Shown piece by piece: positions 1 to 9,221 of a stretch of DNA of 64,000 nucleotides. The notes below the pieces were generated by a model. It made no database searches. It saw only the letters and a list, made by a program, of their open reading frames with translations, and was not told the origin of the DNA. Source of the stretch: Pseudoalteromonas sp049257235 (lineage in GTDB: Bacteria; Pseudomonadota; Gammaproteobacteria; Enterobacterales; Alteromonadaceae); contig NZ_JBMMUF010000001.1 in the NCBI RefSeq assembly GCF_049257235.1, positions 124,001 through 188,000 of the forward strand, in the 5' to 3' direction. The position numbers and the translations under genes were made by a program. Each line of letters starts with the position of its first letter. Positions within the stretch are counted from its first letter, which is position 1.

Positions 1-216
1 CTTGTACTTCTTATCTTGGCAAGCCTCGCCAACCGATGCGAATTGGTAAATGTGGTTGTTTTTGCCAATCTTTGATGGGCCTTTCACTACAACATGTGAC
101 TCAATAATGGTGCCTGCACCGATTTCAACGTCATTGCCAATATAACTGTATGGGCCGACTTGAACATCATCAGCAAGCTTCGCACCTGGTTCGATAATTG
201 CGGTAGGATGGATCAC
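1..216 (-). CDS. lpxA: UDP-N-acetylglucosamine acyltransferase LpxA (5' part only)
   Basis: First committed acyl transfer of lipid A synthesis: moves 3-hydroxyacyl from ACP to UDP-GlcNAc in the cytosol. Only the first 72 codons lie in the window; the rest runs off the left edge. The translation opens VIHPTAIIEPGAKL and continues with hexapeptide-repeat left-handed beta-helix sequence (YSYIGNDVEIGAGT, then HIYQFASVGE), typical of LpxA. The start taken is a GTG two bases after the fabZ stop, which puts the first hexapeptide coil right at the N-terminus as in the family. It is the last gene seen of the lpxD-fabZ-lpxA run, transcribed on the minus strand. Confidence 0.93.
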   Translation of the reverse strand, partial: MIHPTAIIEPGAKLADDVQVGPYSYIGNDVEIGAGTIIESHVVVKGPSKIGKNNHIYQFASVGEACQDKKYK

Positions 217-218
217 GA

Positions 219-671
219 TTAAAACTCTCTTCTAGCACACATTAATTCAGCACTACATACGACTTTGTCATCAACGCGCGCTTCGCCATAGAACTTCCAC
301 ATGTTGCGGCGCTCTTTTAGAAACTTCACGTGTAGATGCATTGTATCGCCCGGCAGTACTGGCTGCTTGAAACGCGCATTGTCAATTGCTGCAAACAAGT
401 ATAGCTCGTTCTCGCCACGATTTTCTGTGGTCTTAAAGCCTAATAAACCGGTTGCTTGAGCCATAGCTTCTAGGATCATGACACCTGGGAAGATAGGTTG
501 ACCTGGGAAGTGACCTGTAAAAATAGGCTCGTTCATCGTCACGTTTTTAATCGCGTGCAGACTCTCTCCCGGCGTGTAATCCACCACTTTATCTACTAAA
601 AGCATCGGATAACGGTGCGGCAGTAGACTCATGATCTCTTGAATATCTATGCTATTTAACTGATTAGCCAA
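219..671 (-). CDS. fabZ: 3-hydroxyacyl-ACP dehydratase FabZ
   Basis: Dehydrates 3-hydroxyacyl-ACP to trans-2-enoyl-ACP in type II fatty acid elongation and competes with LpxA/LpxD for the hydroxyacyl-ACP pool. 150 residues, normal for FabZ. The hot-dog fold active site is intact: His54 in FTGHFPGQP and Glu68 in PGVMILEAMAQ. Its place between lpxD (21 bases upstream) and lpxA (2 bases downstream) is the conserved gammaproteobacterial order and implies co-transcription. Confidence 0.97.
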   Translation of the reverse strand: MANQLNSIDIQEIMSLLPHRYPMLLVDKVVDYTPGESLHAIKNVTMNEPIFTGHFPGQPIFPGVMILEAMAQATGLLGFKTTENRGENELYLFAAIDNARFKQPVLPGDTMHLHVKFLKERRNMWKFYGEARVDDKVVCSAELMCARREF

Positions 672-692
672 CTTCTTTTCCTTAAAACAAAG

Positions 693-1715
693 TTAATCGT
701 GTGATTTAAGCTCAGCCTCGATGGCTTTGAGTCGCTTGCTCATATCACCAATATTTCGTAAGTGTGCGATAGTACGGCGCCATTCCTTATTACTCACGTG
801 CGGCAGACCCGAAGAGTATATACCTGGCTCACTAATACCGCTGGTAACCATACTTCGACCGGTTAACACCACTTGATCGCAAATCTCAACGTGACCAGTA
901 ATACCGCTTAAACCACCAATTTGGCAATAACGCCCTATCTTAGTACTGCCTGCTATCACACTACAGCCTGCAATTGCAGTACCTTCACAAATTTCAACGT
1001 TATGCGCAATTTGGCATTGGTTATCGATAATCACGTTACTGTGAATAAGAGTATCGTCGATAGCACCACGGTCGATTGTTGTACTCGCTCCAATCTCTAC
1101 ATGATCGCCAATGATAACAGAGCCTAACTGCGGGATCTTCACCCACTGTCCGTGCTCATTAGCATAGCCAAAGCCATCAGAGCCAATCACTGTATTTGCT
1201 TGAACAAGGCAATGCTCACCTATTTTCACTTCATGGTATACAGTGACATGGTTCCAAAGTTTGGTATGGGCACCAATGTGCGCATTTTCACCAATAAAAC
1301 AATGAGAACCTATTTGCGCGTGTGCTTCAACAACTGCACCAGCCTCAATGACTACCATAGGGCCGATATTAGCTGAGTCGCTCACCTTGGCGTCAGGACT
1401 GATGACGGCACTGGGATGAATCCCTGAAGCAGAGGCTGGCGTGCTGTCTAGGTACTGAGCAAGCTTGGCGTAGGCAACATAGGGGTCTTTACATACTAGC
1501 TTATTGCCGTCGAAATACTGTGTATCGGCGGCACTGAGCATAACAGCACCTGCTTGGGTACTGGCCAGTTGACTACGGTACTTTTTATTGGCGAGGAAAC
1601 TAATATGTTTACCTTGCGCCTTTTCTAAAGTCTGAATGCCAGAAATAACTAAGGCGCCGTCTCCAACGAGCTCGGCACCTAAGTGTTCGGCTATATCAGC
1701 TAAGCTAATTGCCAT
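693..1715 (-). CDS. lpxD: UDP-3-O-(3-hydroxyacyl)glucosamine N-acyltransferase LpxD
   Basis: Third step of lipid A synthesis: N-acylates UDP-3-O-acyl-glucosamine using 3-hydroxyacyl-ACP. 340 residues, the family's usual length. N-terminal uridine-binding domain (about 1-100) is followed by a long hexapeptide-repeat beta-helix (about 100-310) and a C-terminal helical tail (RRTIAHLRNIGDMSKRLK). The predicted catalytic His is His238 in NQCQIAHNVEI, matching the E. coli position within one residue. It starts 2 bases after the skp stop, so translation is probably coupled. Confidence 0.97.
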   Translation of the reverse strand: MAISLADIAEHLGAELVGDGALVISGIQTLEKAQGKHISFLANKKYRSQLASTQAGAVMLSAADTQYFDGNKLVCKDPYVAYAKLAQYLDSTPASASGIHPSAVISPDAKVSDSANIGPMVVIEAGAVVEAHAQIGSHCFIGENAHIGAHTKLWNHVTVYHEVKIGEHCLVQANTVIGSDGFGYANEHGQWVKIPQLGSVIIGDHVEIGASTTIDRGAIDDTLIHSNVIIDNQCQIAHNVEICEGTAIAGCSVIAGSTKIGRYCQIGGLSGITGHVEICDQVVLTGRSMVTSGISEPGIYSSGLPHVSNKEWRRTIAHLRNIGDMSKRLKAIEAELKSHD

Positions 1716-1717
1716 TA

Positions 1718-2236
1718 TTACTTCTTACTTACGCGTTGAACCACTTTTTCTGAAAGATCAGTTACTTCTTTAGGGTTGAAGTAGATAGTGGCATCTTTAA
1801 GTTTCACTTCATCGTAGTCGCCATCTTTGGCTACTGCTTCAATCGCTTCGATGATTGTCTTTTGTAGTTTAGCTAATTCTTGATTTTGGCGCGCTTTAAT
1901 TTCTTGCTCTAACGGACGGCCTTTCTCAGCAAGCTCCTTTTGCATGCCTTGAATTTTGTCACGTAGTGCTGTTTTTTGCTCTTCGCTCATCGTAGTCGAC
2001 TCACGTTGGAACTTTTCCATTTCAAAACGGATGTCGCCTTGAAGCTTTTCAAGCTGCTGACTACGCTCTGCGAACTCACCTTGCAATGTTTTTTCAATGG
2101 CCGCTGTTTGTGGTACTTGCTGATAAATTGATTGCATATCAACAATACCTACTTTGTGCGCAAGCGCATTTAAAGATGTACCCATAGTTAGCGCTGCAAG
2201 TACAGCCATTGCTGTATTTTTGAATACTTTTTTCAC
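1718..2236 (-). CDS. skp: Periplasmic chaperone Skp/OmpH
   Basis: Periplasmic holdase that escorts unfolded outer-membrane proteins to the BAM complex. The product begins VKKVFKNTAMAVLAALTMG, a signal peptide probably cleaved after NALA; the mature part starts HKVGIVDMQSIYQQVP, typical of OmpH, then a long charged coiled-coil arm (about 60-130). I chose a GTG start (172 codons) because it has a good ribosome site (TAAGGAG, six bases upstream). The longer ATG reading frame would overlap the end of bamA and spoil the signal peptide. Directly downstream of bamA, as in most gammaproteobacteria. Confidence 0.92.
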   Translation of the reverse strand: MKKVFKNTAMAVLAALTMGTSLNALAHKVGIVDMQSIYQQVPQTAAIEKTLQGEFAERSQQLEKLQGDIRFEMEKFQRESTTMSEEQKTALRDKIQGMQKELAEKGRPLEQEIKARQNQELAKLQKTIIEAIEAVAKDGDYDEVKLKDATIYFNPKEVTDLSEKVVQRVSKK

Positions 2237-2246
2237 AAAAAACTCC

Positions 2247-4718
2247 TTAGAAAGTGTTACTGATATTAAAGCTAATTGTTTTGGTTTCATCCTCTTCTTG
2301 TTCTTTCAACGGATACGCAAAACTAATTAGCATCGGCCCCATAGGCGAGATCCACTGGATTGATAAACCAGTTGAGACCCTAAAGCGACTTGGGTCTGAA
2401 TAATCATCCAAGCGCGCACGCACATCAGGCTGTAAATTTTGATAACGGTCAACGTTGAATTCAGTATCCCATACGTTAGCCGCATCAACAAAGAAACTCG
2501 TACGAACAGATGACGTGTTCTCTTCATCTAAAAATGGCGTTGGTACAATCAATTCCATACCGGCAACTGCTTTGGCGTTACCACCAATGCGACCTGCAAG
2601 CTGTAATTGGTCAAACTCTTCTGCACCACCAATTCCTCCTACAGGTGAGCCATCAGGCAAAGTAGTGCCTGGGATAGACTGCGGAGAACGCAACACAGCA
2701 CGTGGCAAGATGGTATTTCTATCAAAGCCGCGCAGTTCTTGCTCTGTTATACGGAAGAACTCTTGCACTGGCAACACTTGGTCATAACCATTTGTTTCAC
2801 CATAACCATTACCATATCCCAGTGCCGCTCGTGTAGAGAACACCCAACGGTGATTATCACTCAAAGGCCAATAGAAACGTGAGTTATAGTTAACCTTGAA
2901 GTACGTCAGGTCTGAGTTTGGAGTCGTTGCTTGTAGACTCAATGATTGACGCGAGCCTGCCGTTGGGAACATACCACGGTTTACCGTTACACGAGACCAC
3001 GCAGCGCTCAGTTCAAACTTAGTAAATTCAAACCCTGCATCTGGATTTTGTGGGTCCAAGAAGGTCTCACGCAATACACGTGTTTGTTCATATTCAGCAA
3101 GATCAGAGAGCTCTTCTTCAATCCAACGAACACCGAAGTTCAAACGGTTTACCGCATTAATTGGGAAACCAATGTTAGTGCCTAAACCGTAACTTTTTGA
3201 TTTGTAGTCAATCAAGCTAAACGCACTTGCATCATAGTTACGATAGAAGATACTTGACCCTTGTGATACCCCATCAGGTGTAAAGTATGGGTCTGTGTAA
3301 GACAAGCTGACACTCTCAGAGCCGCGCGAAGTATTAATATTAAATGCGACCTGATTACCACTTCCTAGGAAGTTTTGCTCGCTCACACCAATGTTGAACT
3401 GCAAACCGTAATATGAGCCATAGGCTAGGCCCGCTGTAAAACTACCTGCAGACTGCTCTTTAACGCTAAAGCCGACATCGACTTCATCATCCACACCTGG
3501 AACAGGGTTTACTTCAAACTCAACCGTTTCCATATACGGCAAACGTTGGATTTGTAATTTAGAACGCTCAAGGCTCTGATTTGATAACCATGCACCTTCA
3601 AGCTGAGTCATTTCGCGACGAATGACTTCATCTGCGGTGTTTTGGTTACCAGAAATATCGATACGACGAACGTATACACGCTTACCAGGGTCAACTGACA
3701 AAGTAAGTTGTACTTCTTTGTTTTCGTCGTCAATTTCAGGAATGGTGCGTACTTCCGCGTTGGCATAGCCAAAACGCGCAAGGTAGCTCTTTATAAACTC
3801 TTCAGAAGAAGTCACCACAGAGCCATTGTAAAGCTCGCCAGACTTAAGCGGAATAACCGCCTTAATCAACTCTTCTCGACCAAGCAAATCACCGATAAAG
3901 TCAAAGCCCTTCACCATGTACTGCTCGCCCTCAGTGACGTTTGCAGTAACATAAACAGACTCGCGCTCTGGGCTTACCGACACCTGAGTTGAGTCAATAT
4001 TGAAACGCAGGTAACCGCGGTCTAGGTAATAGCTGGTGATTTTTTCTAAATCGCCTTCAATCGTTTGCTTTTGATAACGATCTGACGACATGAATTTCCA
4101 CCACGGCAAGTCTTGCTGTGACTCAACGAGGCCTAAAAGTTCTTCATCAGAGAACAATTCATTACCGACAATATTGATCTGACGAATTGAGGCTGCGTCG
4201 CCCTCATCAAAGTTAAACTTGACGGCAACTCGGTTACGCGGAAGGCGTGTAATTTCAATATCCAAGGTGGCATTGTACTTACCGATACTATGGAAGAACT
4301 CAATCAACCCCTTTTCAACGTTTTCAAGAACAGTGCGATCAAGAGGTTCACCCGTGCGGATATCTTGTTGATTCAAGCTATCTGTCAACTGCTCGTCTTT
4401 GATATCTTTGTTGCCATCGAACTCAATTGAACTGATGGTTGGACGCTCAGTTACTTTAAAAATAACCTTATCGCCATCGCGGTAGGCTTCGATGTCATCA
4501 AAGTGACCCGATTTGTATAGCGCTTTGATAGTTCTAGATACCGTGTAGGTATCAATCTGATCGCCCACATTAATAGGAATGTGAGTCAACGCCGCACCGA
4601 GTGCTACGCGTTGTAGACCTTCTACTTTTAAATCTTCTACGATAAAGGAATCTTGGCCTAGAGCTGCAAAACTTGCCCCTAATAAACTAGTTACCGCCAA
4701 ATGTTTTTTTATAGCCAT
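2247..4718 (-). CDS. bamA: Outer membrane protein assembly factor BamA
   Basis: Central beta-barrel of the BAM complex, which inserts outer-membrane proteins. 823 codons from the chosen ATG. A signal peptide (MAIKKHLAVTSLLGASFAALG) is followed by FIVEDLKVEGLQRVALG, the start of POTRA1. Five POTRA domains cover about 22-420; the Omp85 barrel follows, including a VRGF-like LRGFDRN motif, and ends in a C-terminal Phe (NISNTF), the usual outer-membrane signature. An in-frame ATG 15 codons upstream exists but would place charged residues before the signal peptide. The 201-bp gap upstream of bamA (to rseP) showed no clear promoter to me; a sigma-E promoter would be expected there but I could not identify one. 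Confidence 0.96.
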   Translation of the reverse strand: MAIKKHLAVTSLLGASFAALGQDSFIVEDLKVEGLQRVALGAALTHIPINVGDQIDTYTVSRTIKALYKSGHFDDIEAYRDGDKVIFKVTERPTISSIEFDGNKDIKDEQLTDSLNQQDIRTGEPLDRTVLENVEKGLIEFFHSIGKYNATLDIEITRLPRNRVAVKFNFDEGDAASIRQINIVGNELFSDEELLGLVESQQDLPWWKFMSSDRYQKQTIEGDLEKITSYYLDRGYLRFNIDSTQVSVSPERESVYVTANVTEGEQYMVKGFDFIGDLLGREELIKAVIPLKSGELYNGSVVTSSEEFIKSYLARFGYANAEVRTIPEIDDENKEVQLTLSVDPGKRVYVRRIDISGNQNTADEVIRREMTQLEGAWLSNQSLERSKLQIQRLPYMETVEFEVNPVPGVDDEVDVGFSVKEQSAGSFTAGLAYGSYYGLQFNIGVSEQNFLGSGNQVAFNINTSRGSESVSLSYTDPYFTPDGVSQGSSIFYRNYDASAFSLIDYKSKSYGLGTNIGFPINAVNRLNFGVRWIEEELSDLAEYEQTRVLRETFLDPQNPDAGFEFTKFELSAAWSRVTVNRGMFPTAGSRQSLSLQATTPNSDLTYFKVNYNSRFYWPLSDNHRWVFSTRAALGYGNGYGETNGYDQVLPVQEFFRITEQELRGFDRNTILPRAVLRSPQSIPGTTLPDGSPVGGIGGAEEFDQLQLAGRIGGNAKAVAGMELIVPTPFLDEENTSSVRTSFFVDAANVWDTEFNVDRYQNLQPDVRARLDDYSDPSRFRVSTGLSIQWISPMGPMLISFAYPLKEQEEDETKTISFNISNTF

Positions 4719-4919
4719 TTTATTATCTTTGTCCTTTACTACAGTGTCTTTACCCAACCGCATAATACGAGTTCGACATGTGCACGGCTGTTATACTTTA
4801 TAGGCCACCGACTGCATAAGTGACGGCCATCTTATCATTGCTGCTTGGCTTACACAGCAGTTTATTTACGCATTCTGTACAATTTGCACGCAGTTGTTAC
4901 GATTAAGTTGCTCGTGTTG

Positions 4920-6278
4920 TTATCCGAGGCGCCCAATGTCGTTTAGCAGTGCGAATGCAGTCAACGCCAAAAGAAGCGTTGCGCCAATTCGAAAACCAAT
5001 TTCTTGTGTCTTTTCAGAGACTGGCTTTTTGCGAATAAGTTCAATTAAGTAATACATTAAATGCCCGCCATCAAGTACAGGCAGCGGAAGCAAGTTAAAT
5101 ACCCCTAGACTTACGCTTATCCATGCTAAAAATTGCAAAAACGCAACGAAGCCGTAGCTTACGCTAGTTCCAGCGCCAACCGCAATGCCAACAGGTCCAC
5201 TAATGTTCTTAATAGACACCTGACCGGTGATAAAGTTTGCAATCATTTCAAAACTAACGCTCACCATCTGCCAGGTTTTAGCCGCGCCCAGGGCAACAGC
5301 TTCTAGAGGGTTGTAACTGCGCGTCAATATCGCCTCTTCTGGCCAAGCTTCTACTTGTGGCACAACCCCAAGATAACCACGAGAAAAACCATTTTCATTG
5401 GGTTTGTTTGCGGGGGTCACACGCACATCCATGCCCGTTTTGCCGCGCATGATATAAAAGTCCATCGGCGTGTTAGCGGAGCGCTCAATAATATCTACCA
5501 ACGACTGCCACGATTTAATCAACTCGCCATTAACGCTAAGCAGAACATCGCCTTTTTGTAAGCCTGCGTTTTGTGCAGGAGAGTCAGGTGCAACCATTGC
5601 TAAAGCTAACGTCACTTCTGGCCTAAATGGTGTAATACCAATGGAGTTAAGCGGTGTACCATCACGCTCATCAAGAGTCCAGTTTCTCAGGCTTAATGAC
5701 CTAATACTGTGCGATCCTGATTCACTTTGCACTTTGACACTGACGCTATCATCGCCAATATGTTGCACCAATGCGATAGTCACTTCTTGCCAGTCTTGAG
5801 TCTCTTGTGAGCCAATGGCTATAAGTTGATCGCCCGCTTTAATTCCCGCCGCAGCGGCCAGACTCTGAGGTTGCACATCGCCTACGATAGGCTTTGGTGA
5901 TTGCACACCAATCACATACATCAACGCTAATGCCACAATGGCAAATAAAAAGTTGGCTAGTGGCCCTGCACTGACAATGGCGATGCGTGAATATACAGAC
6001 TTGGAGTTAAACGATAAGTGACGTTCTTGAGGGTCAACATCATCCACACGCTCGTCGAGCATTTTGACGTAGCCACCAAGGGGGATCATAGCGATAACGT
6101 ATTCAGTACCACGCTTGTCATACCATCGAATTATTGGCTTACCAAAGCCAATAGAAAAACGCAGCACTTTGACGCCTGCTTTTCGTGCCACCCAAAAATG
6201 GCCATATTCATGAATAGTGACAAGAATGCTCAGTGCGACAATGAATGAACCAAGATTAAATAAAAAATCCAACATCAT
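4920..6278 (-). CDS. rseP: Site-2 intramembrane zinc protease RseP
   Basis: Inner-membrane metalloprotease that cleaves anti-sigma factors such as RseA after DegS, releasing sigma-E, and clears remnant signal peptides. 452 residues. The zinc motif HEYGH is in the first membrane segment (VTIHEYGHFWVARKAG, about residues 23-27). Two PDZ domains fill the periplasmic middle (about 115-310), and the third ligand motif LPVLDGGHL is near 395-405 in a later membrane segment. The ATG overlaps the dxr stop (ATGA), so the two are translationally coupled. Position next to bamA and skp ties envelope stress response to the machinery it controls. Confidence 0.96.
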   Translation of the reverse strand: MMLDFLFNLGSFIVALSILVTIHEYGHFWVARKAGVKVLRFSIGFGKPIIRWYDKRGTEYVIAMIPLGGYVKMLDERVDDVDPQERHLSFNSKSVYSRIAIVSAGPLANFLFAIVALALMYVIGVQSPKPIVGDVQPQSLAAAAGIKAGDQLIAIGSQETQDWQEVTIALVQHIGDDSVSVKVQSESGSHSIRSLSLRNWTLDERDGTPLNSIGITPFRPEVTLALAMVAPDSPAQNAGLQKGDVLLSVNGELIKSWQSLVDIIERSANTPMDFYIMRGKTGMDVRVTPANKPNENGFSRGYLGVVPQVEAWPEEAILTRSYNPLEAVALGAAKTWQMVSVSFEMIANFITGQVSIKNISGPVGIAVGAGTSVSYGFVAFLQFLAWISVSLGVFNLLPLPVLDGGHLMYYLIELIRKKPVSEKTQEIGFRIGATLLLALTAFALLNDIGRLG

Positions 6279-7474
6279 TTAGCCCTCGCGTGGATGATTT
6301 GCTGTGCGTGTGAACGAGCGTCAGCATCGCACGCCAAAATACCCTCTAAATCATCACTGTAATTGAGTGTCATATCACTTAACGTCTGTGCATTAACAGC
6401 ATATATGTCGTTGAAACTAATTTGACCTGCCAAAAATGCCGCCACTGCTTGTTCATTTGCCGCATTGACCACCGTGGTTGCAGATTGGCCTAATTCGCAC
6501 GCGTCAATTGCGAGCTTGAGGTTCGGATAGCGCTCAAAATCGGGAGCATAAAAACTAAAATCTTTCATCGCGGCAAAATTGAGTGGCTCAACCCCAGCGT
6601 TAATTCGCTGCGGGTAGGCTAATGCATGCGCAATAGGCGTGCGCATATCTGGCTGTCCCATTTGTGCAAGGACAGAGCCATCACTATATTGCACCATTGA
6701 ATGGATCATACTTTGCGGATGGATCACCACTTCGATATCACGGGTGTTGGCATTGAATAACCATTTTGCCTCTATGAACTCAAGGCCTTTGTTCATCATG
6801 GTTGCAGAGTCAACGGATATTTTCTGACCCATAGACCAATTCGGATGAGCAACAGCCTCTGCGACCGTGATGTCTTGGAAGGTATTCAGAGGACGCTCTC
6901 GAAACGGTCCACCAGAACCTGTGAGAAGTATTTTTGTTACCCCATGCTGTGACAACTGTTGAGCACGTTGGTCACGGATTGCCTCAGGCATACATTGAAA
7001 AATTGCATTGTGCTCGCTGTCTATAGGCAGCAACGTCGCGCCATGTTGACGTACTTTGTCCATGAACAACTGCCCTGACATCACCAACGATTCTTTGTTC
7101 GCCAGTAACACCGTTTTAGCTGCTTCAATAGCGCTAAGCGTTGGCACTAGACCCGCAGCACCAACAATTGCAGACATAACCGTATCGACATCTTCATGCT
7201 GACATACCAAAGCGATGTCGGTGTCGTAATCAATCACCTTGGTGGCGAGGTTCAAAGCACTTAATTGCTCTTTTAACACGGCATTAGACTGGGCGCACGA
7301 GAGTGTTGCATAACGCGGGTTGAAGGTTTGGCAATCTTTAACCATTTGCGCGACGTTTCGTCCTGCTACGAGCGCAAACACTTCATAATCAGCATGATTA
7401 CGAGCAATCACATCCAATGTGCTCTGACCTATGGAACCTGTAGAGCCTAAAATCGTGACTCTCTTTTTCATCAT
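6275..7474 (-). CDS. dxr: 1-deoxy-D-xylulose 5-phosphate reductoisomerase
   Basis: Second step of the MEP isoprenoid pathway: converts DXP to 2-C-methyl-D-erythritol 4-phosphate with NADPH and a divalent metal. N-terminal dinucleotide fold TILGSTGSIGQSTLDV, metal and substrate motifs LLPIDSEHNAIFQ and LTGSGGPFRERP, and NWSMGQKISVDSATMMNKGLE split across the centre. I start at the ATG that overlaps the cdsA stop (ATGATGA), giving 399 residues; an upstream in-frame start would reach further into cdsA. It supplies precursors for UppS in the same cluster. Confidence 0.96.
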   Translation of the reverse strand: MMKKRVTILGSTGSIGQSTLDVIARNHADYEVFALVAGRNVAQMVKDCQTFNPRYATLSCAQSNAVLKEQLSALNLATKVIDYDTDIALVCQHEDVDTVMSAIVGAAGLVPTLSAIEAAKTVLLANKESLVMSGQLFMDKVRQHGATLLPIDSEHNAIFQCMPEAIRDQRAQQLSQHGVTKILLTGSGGPFRERPLNTFQDITVAEAVAHPNWSMGQKISVDSATMMNKGLEFIEAKWLFNANTRDIEVVIHPQSMIHSMVQYSDGSVLAQMGQPDMRTPIAHALAYPQRINAGVEPLNFAAMKDFSFYAPDFERYPNLKLAIDACELGQSATTVVNAANEQAVAAFLAGQISFNDIYAVNAQTLSDMTLNYSDDLEGILACDADARSHAQQIIHARAK

Positions 7475-8337
7475 AGCGTCATGGTCCACGCGTAAAACAC
7501 CACGAAAATTGGTGCGGCAGCGGTTAGGCTGTCAATACGATCTAAAATGCCACCGTGACCTGGTAGACACTTGCCGCTATCTTTCATTCCTGCTTGGCGT
7601 TTGAACATACTTTCAAGTAAATCACCCACAGCAGAAAAAGCGGCCACAACAATAGCCATCAGGGCATAAAGTACCCACATGGATGACTCAATACCATTGA
7701 AGTAACAAAATGCTACGACAAACACTGCTGAGCTCACTAAACCACCAGCAAACCCTTCAATGGTTTTATTAGGGCTCACTTTAGGCATCAGTTTATGTTT
7801 GCCCATGCTTTTACCCGTGAAATAGGCACCAATGTCGGCGCACCAAACGATACCAAGCACGGCAAGAATAAGAAATGAACCAAATTGCGCTGACTCTGAG
7901 TAACTTGCACTGCGAAGCACTGACAGCGCTAACCACAACGGCGCAAGTGTCAAAACACCCGATACGCCGCGCATCACATAGCCCTGAGACCATGCGTCAC
8001 TGAATTTTGGATAACGTACCACAAGTACAGTTGCGACCAGCCACCATGCGACTGAAAGAGTGAATACATAATTGATGTCACCACGCAGTTGCCCATTGAC
8101 CCACAGCTCTGTAATAGGCCAGTGCCATTGCATAAGCGCAACTAACACAGCCATGAGCAGCACATAAGCAACACGCTTCACGCGGTCGCAAATACCCATT
8201 AAGGCCGACCATTCATAGGCGCCCAATAAGACAATACCGCCAGCACAGTAACTAAACCAATCCAAAGGAGCCAAAAATACTAATGCTAGTGCCAATGGCG
8301 CCAGGATCAGTGACGTAATAATTCGTTGTTTAAGCAA
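7471..8337 (-). CDS. cdsA: Phosphatidate cytidylyltransferase CdsA
   Basis: Makes CDP-diacylglycerol from phosphatidate and CTP, the branch point of phospholipid synthesis, in the inner membrane. 288 residues with many hydrophobic segments and the C-terminal CDP-alcohol signature around SAVGDLLESMFKRQAGMKDSG followed by LPGHGGILDRIDSL. The start is TTG; an AAGGT ribosome site lies seven bases upstream and the sequence MLKQRIITSLILAPLALA is a normal CdsA N-terminus. Sixteen bases after uppS, overlapping dxr by four. Confidence 0.95.
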   Translation of the reverse strand: MLKQRIITSLILAPLALALVFLAPLDWFSYCAGGIVLLGAYEWSALMGICDRVKRVAYVLLMAVLVALMQWHWPITELWVNGQLRGDINYVFTLSVAWWLVATVLVVRYPKFSDAWSQGYVMRGVSGVLTLAPLWLALSVLRSASYSESAQFGSFLILAVLGIVWCADIGAYFTGKSMGKHKLMPKVSPNKTIEGFAGGLVSSAVFVVAFCYFNGIESSMWVLYALMAIVVAAFSAVGDLLESMFKRQAGMKDSGKCLPGHGGILDRIDSLTAAAPIFVVFYAWTMTL

Positions 8338-8353
8338 GTCTTATACCTTCAAC

Positions 8354-9121
8354 TTAGGGCTGAGCAGGAGAGAGTAATTCTTTTATTTGTTCGCCGGTAC
8401 ATCCGAACCGACGTTCTCTCGATACATAGCAGGCTACCGCTTCTGCAAACACCGACTCGTTAAAGTCAGGCCACAGCGTTGGTGTGAAATACAGTTCAGC
8501 ATATGCAGCCTGCCAAAGTAAAAAGTTACTGATCCTTAAGTCTCCGCCGGTGCGGATCAAAAGGTCCAATTCACTTTGACCGTGTAGACTAATATGCTTT
8601 GCCAGCGTTTGCTCGTCAATGTCATCCGCTGATAATTCGCCTGCTGATACCTCAAGGGCTAACTGCTTTGCGGCATTGGCAATATCCCAACGCCCACCAT
8701 AGTTAGCAGCAATATTTAACTGTAACCCAGTGTTTTCGCTTGTTAGCTCTTCAGCTGCAGCAATCTTTTCTTGTAGCTTTTGTGAAAAGCGACGAGTGTC
8801 GCCAACAATAGATAATCTTACGTTATTTTTATGCAGCTTTTTAACCTCACGGCCAAGTACCATCAAAAAAAGCTCCATTAAGGTGGTCACTTCTTCCTCT
8901 GGACGACGCCAATTCTCGCTGCTAAAAGCGAACAAGGTTAGCGATTTCACTCCAAGCTTAGAGCAAAATTTCACTGACTCTCTAACCGCATCAACCCCTT
9001 TTTTATGGCCGTACACACGCGGGTGCCCCTGAGCTTGAGCCCATCGACCATTACCATCCATGATGATTGCCACATGTTTGGGCAATAATTCTTTAGAAAT
9101 ATGTTCTGCGTTTAAAGCCAT
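8354..9121 (-). CDS. uppS: Undecaprenyl diphosphate synthase UppS
   Basis: cis-Prenyltransferase that condenses isopentenyl-PP onto farnesyl-PP to give the C55 carrier lipid for peptidoglycan and O-antigen. The pyrophosphate-binding HVAIIMDGNGRWA motif holds the catalytic Asp; also FAFSSENWRRP, NIAANYGGRWDI and RTGGDLRISNFLLWQ. The ATG chosen gives 255 residues; an in-frame GTG six codons upstream is possible but lies almost against the frr terminator. First gene of the uppS-cdsA-dxr-rseP run. Confidence 0.95.
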   Translation of the reverse strand: MALNAEHISKELLPKHVAIIMDGNGRWAQAQGHPRVYGHKKGVDAVRESVKFCSKLGVKSLTLFAFSSENWRRPEEEVTTLMELFLMVLGREVKKLHKNNVRLSIVGDTRRFSQKLQEKIAAAEELTSENTGLQLNIAANYGGRWDIANAAKQLALEVSAGELSADDIDEQTLAKHISLHGQSELDLLIRTGGDLRISNFLLWQAAYAELYFTPTLWPDFNESVFAEAVACYVSRERRFGCTGEQIKELLSPAQP

Positions 9122-9142
9122 GTAACGTAAATTATCCACAAA

Positions 9143-9176
9143 AAAACGCCGCCTAGTATACCCCAGACGGCGTTAC
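9143..9176 (-). terminator. Terminator after frr
   Basis: On the minus strand AACGCCG pairs with CGGCGTT (one mismatch, then a further AG/CT pair) and is followed at once by a run of seven T. It lies between frr and uppS, so the uppS-cdsA-dxr block may have its own start or rely on readthrough. Confidence 0.75.
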
Positions 9177-9190
9177 AAACCTAATGGCAT

Positions 9191-9213
9191 TTTATGAGCA
9201 AGTTGCTCATAAA
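9191..9213 (-). other. Hairpin just downstream of frr
   Basis: A perfect 10-bp inverted repeat (tttatgagca / tgctcataaa, loop agt) right after the frr stop. No T-run follows, so it is more likely a 3' stabiliser or part of a double terminator with the GC-rich hairpin 15 bases further on. Confidence 0.5.
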
Positions 9214-9221
9214 TTAAGCAT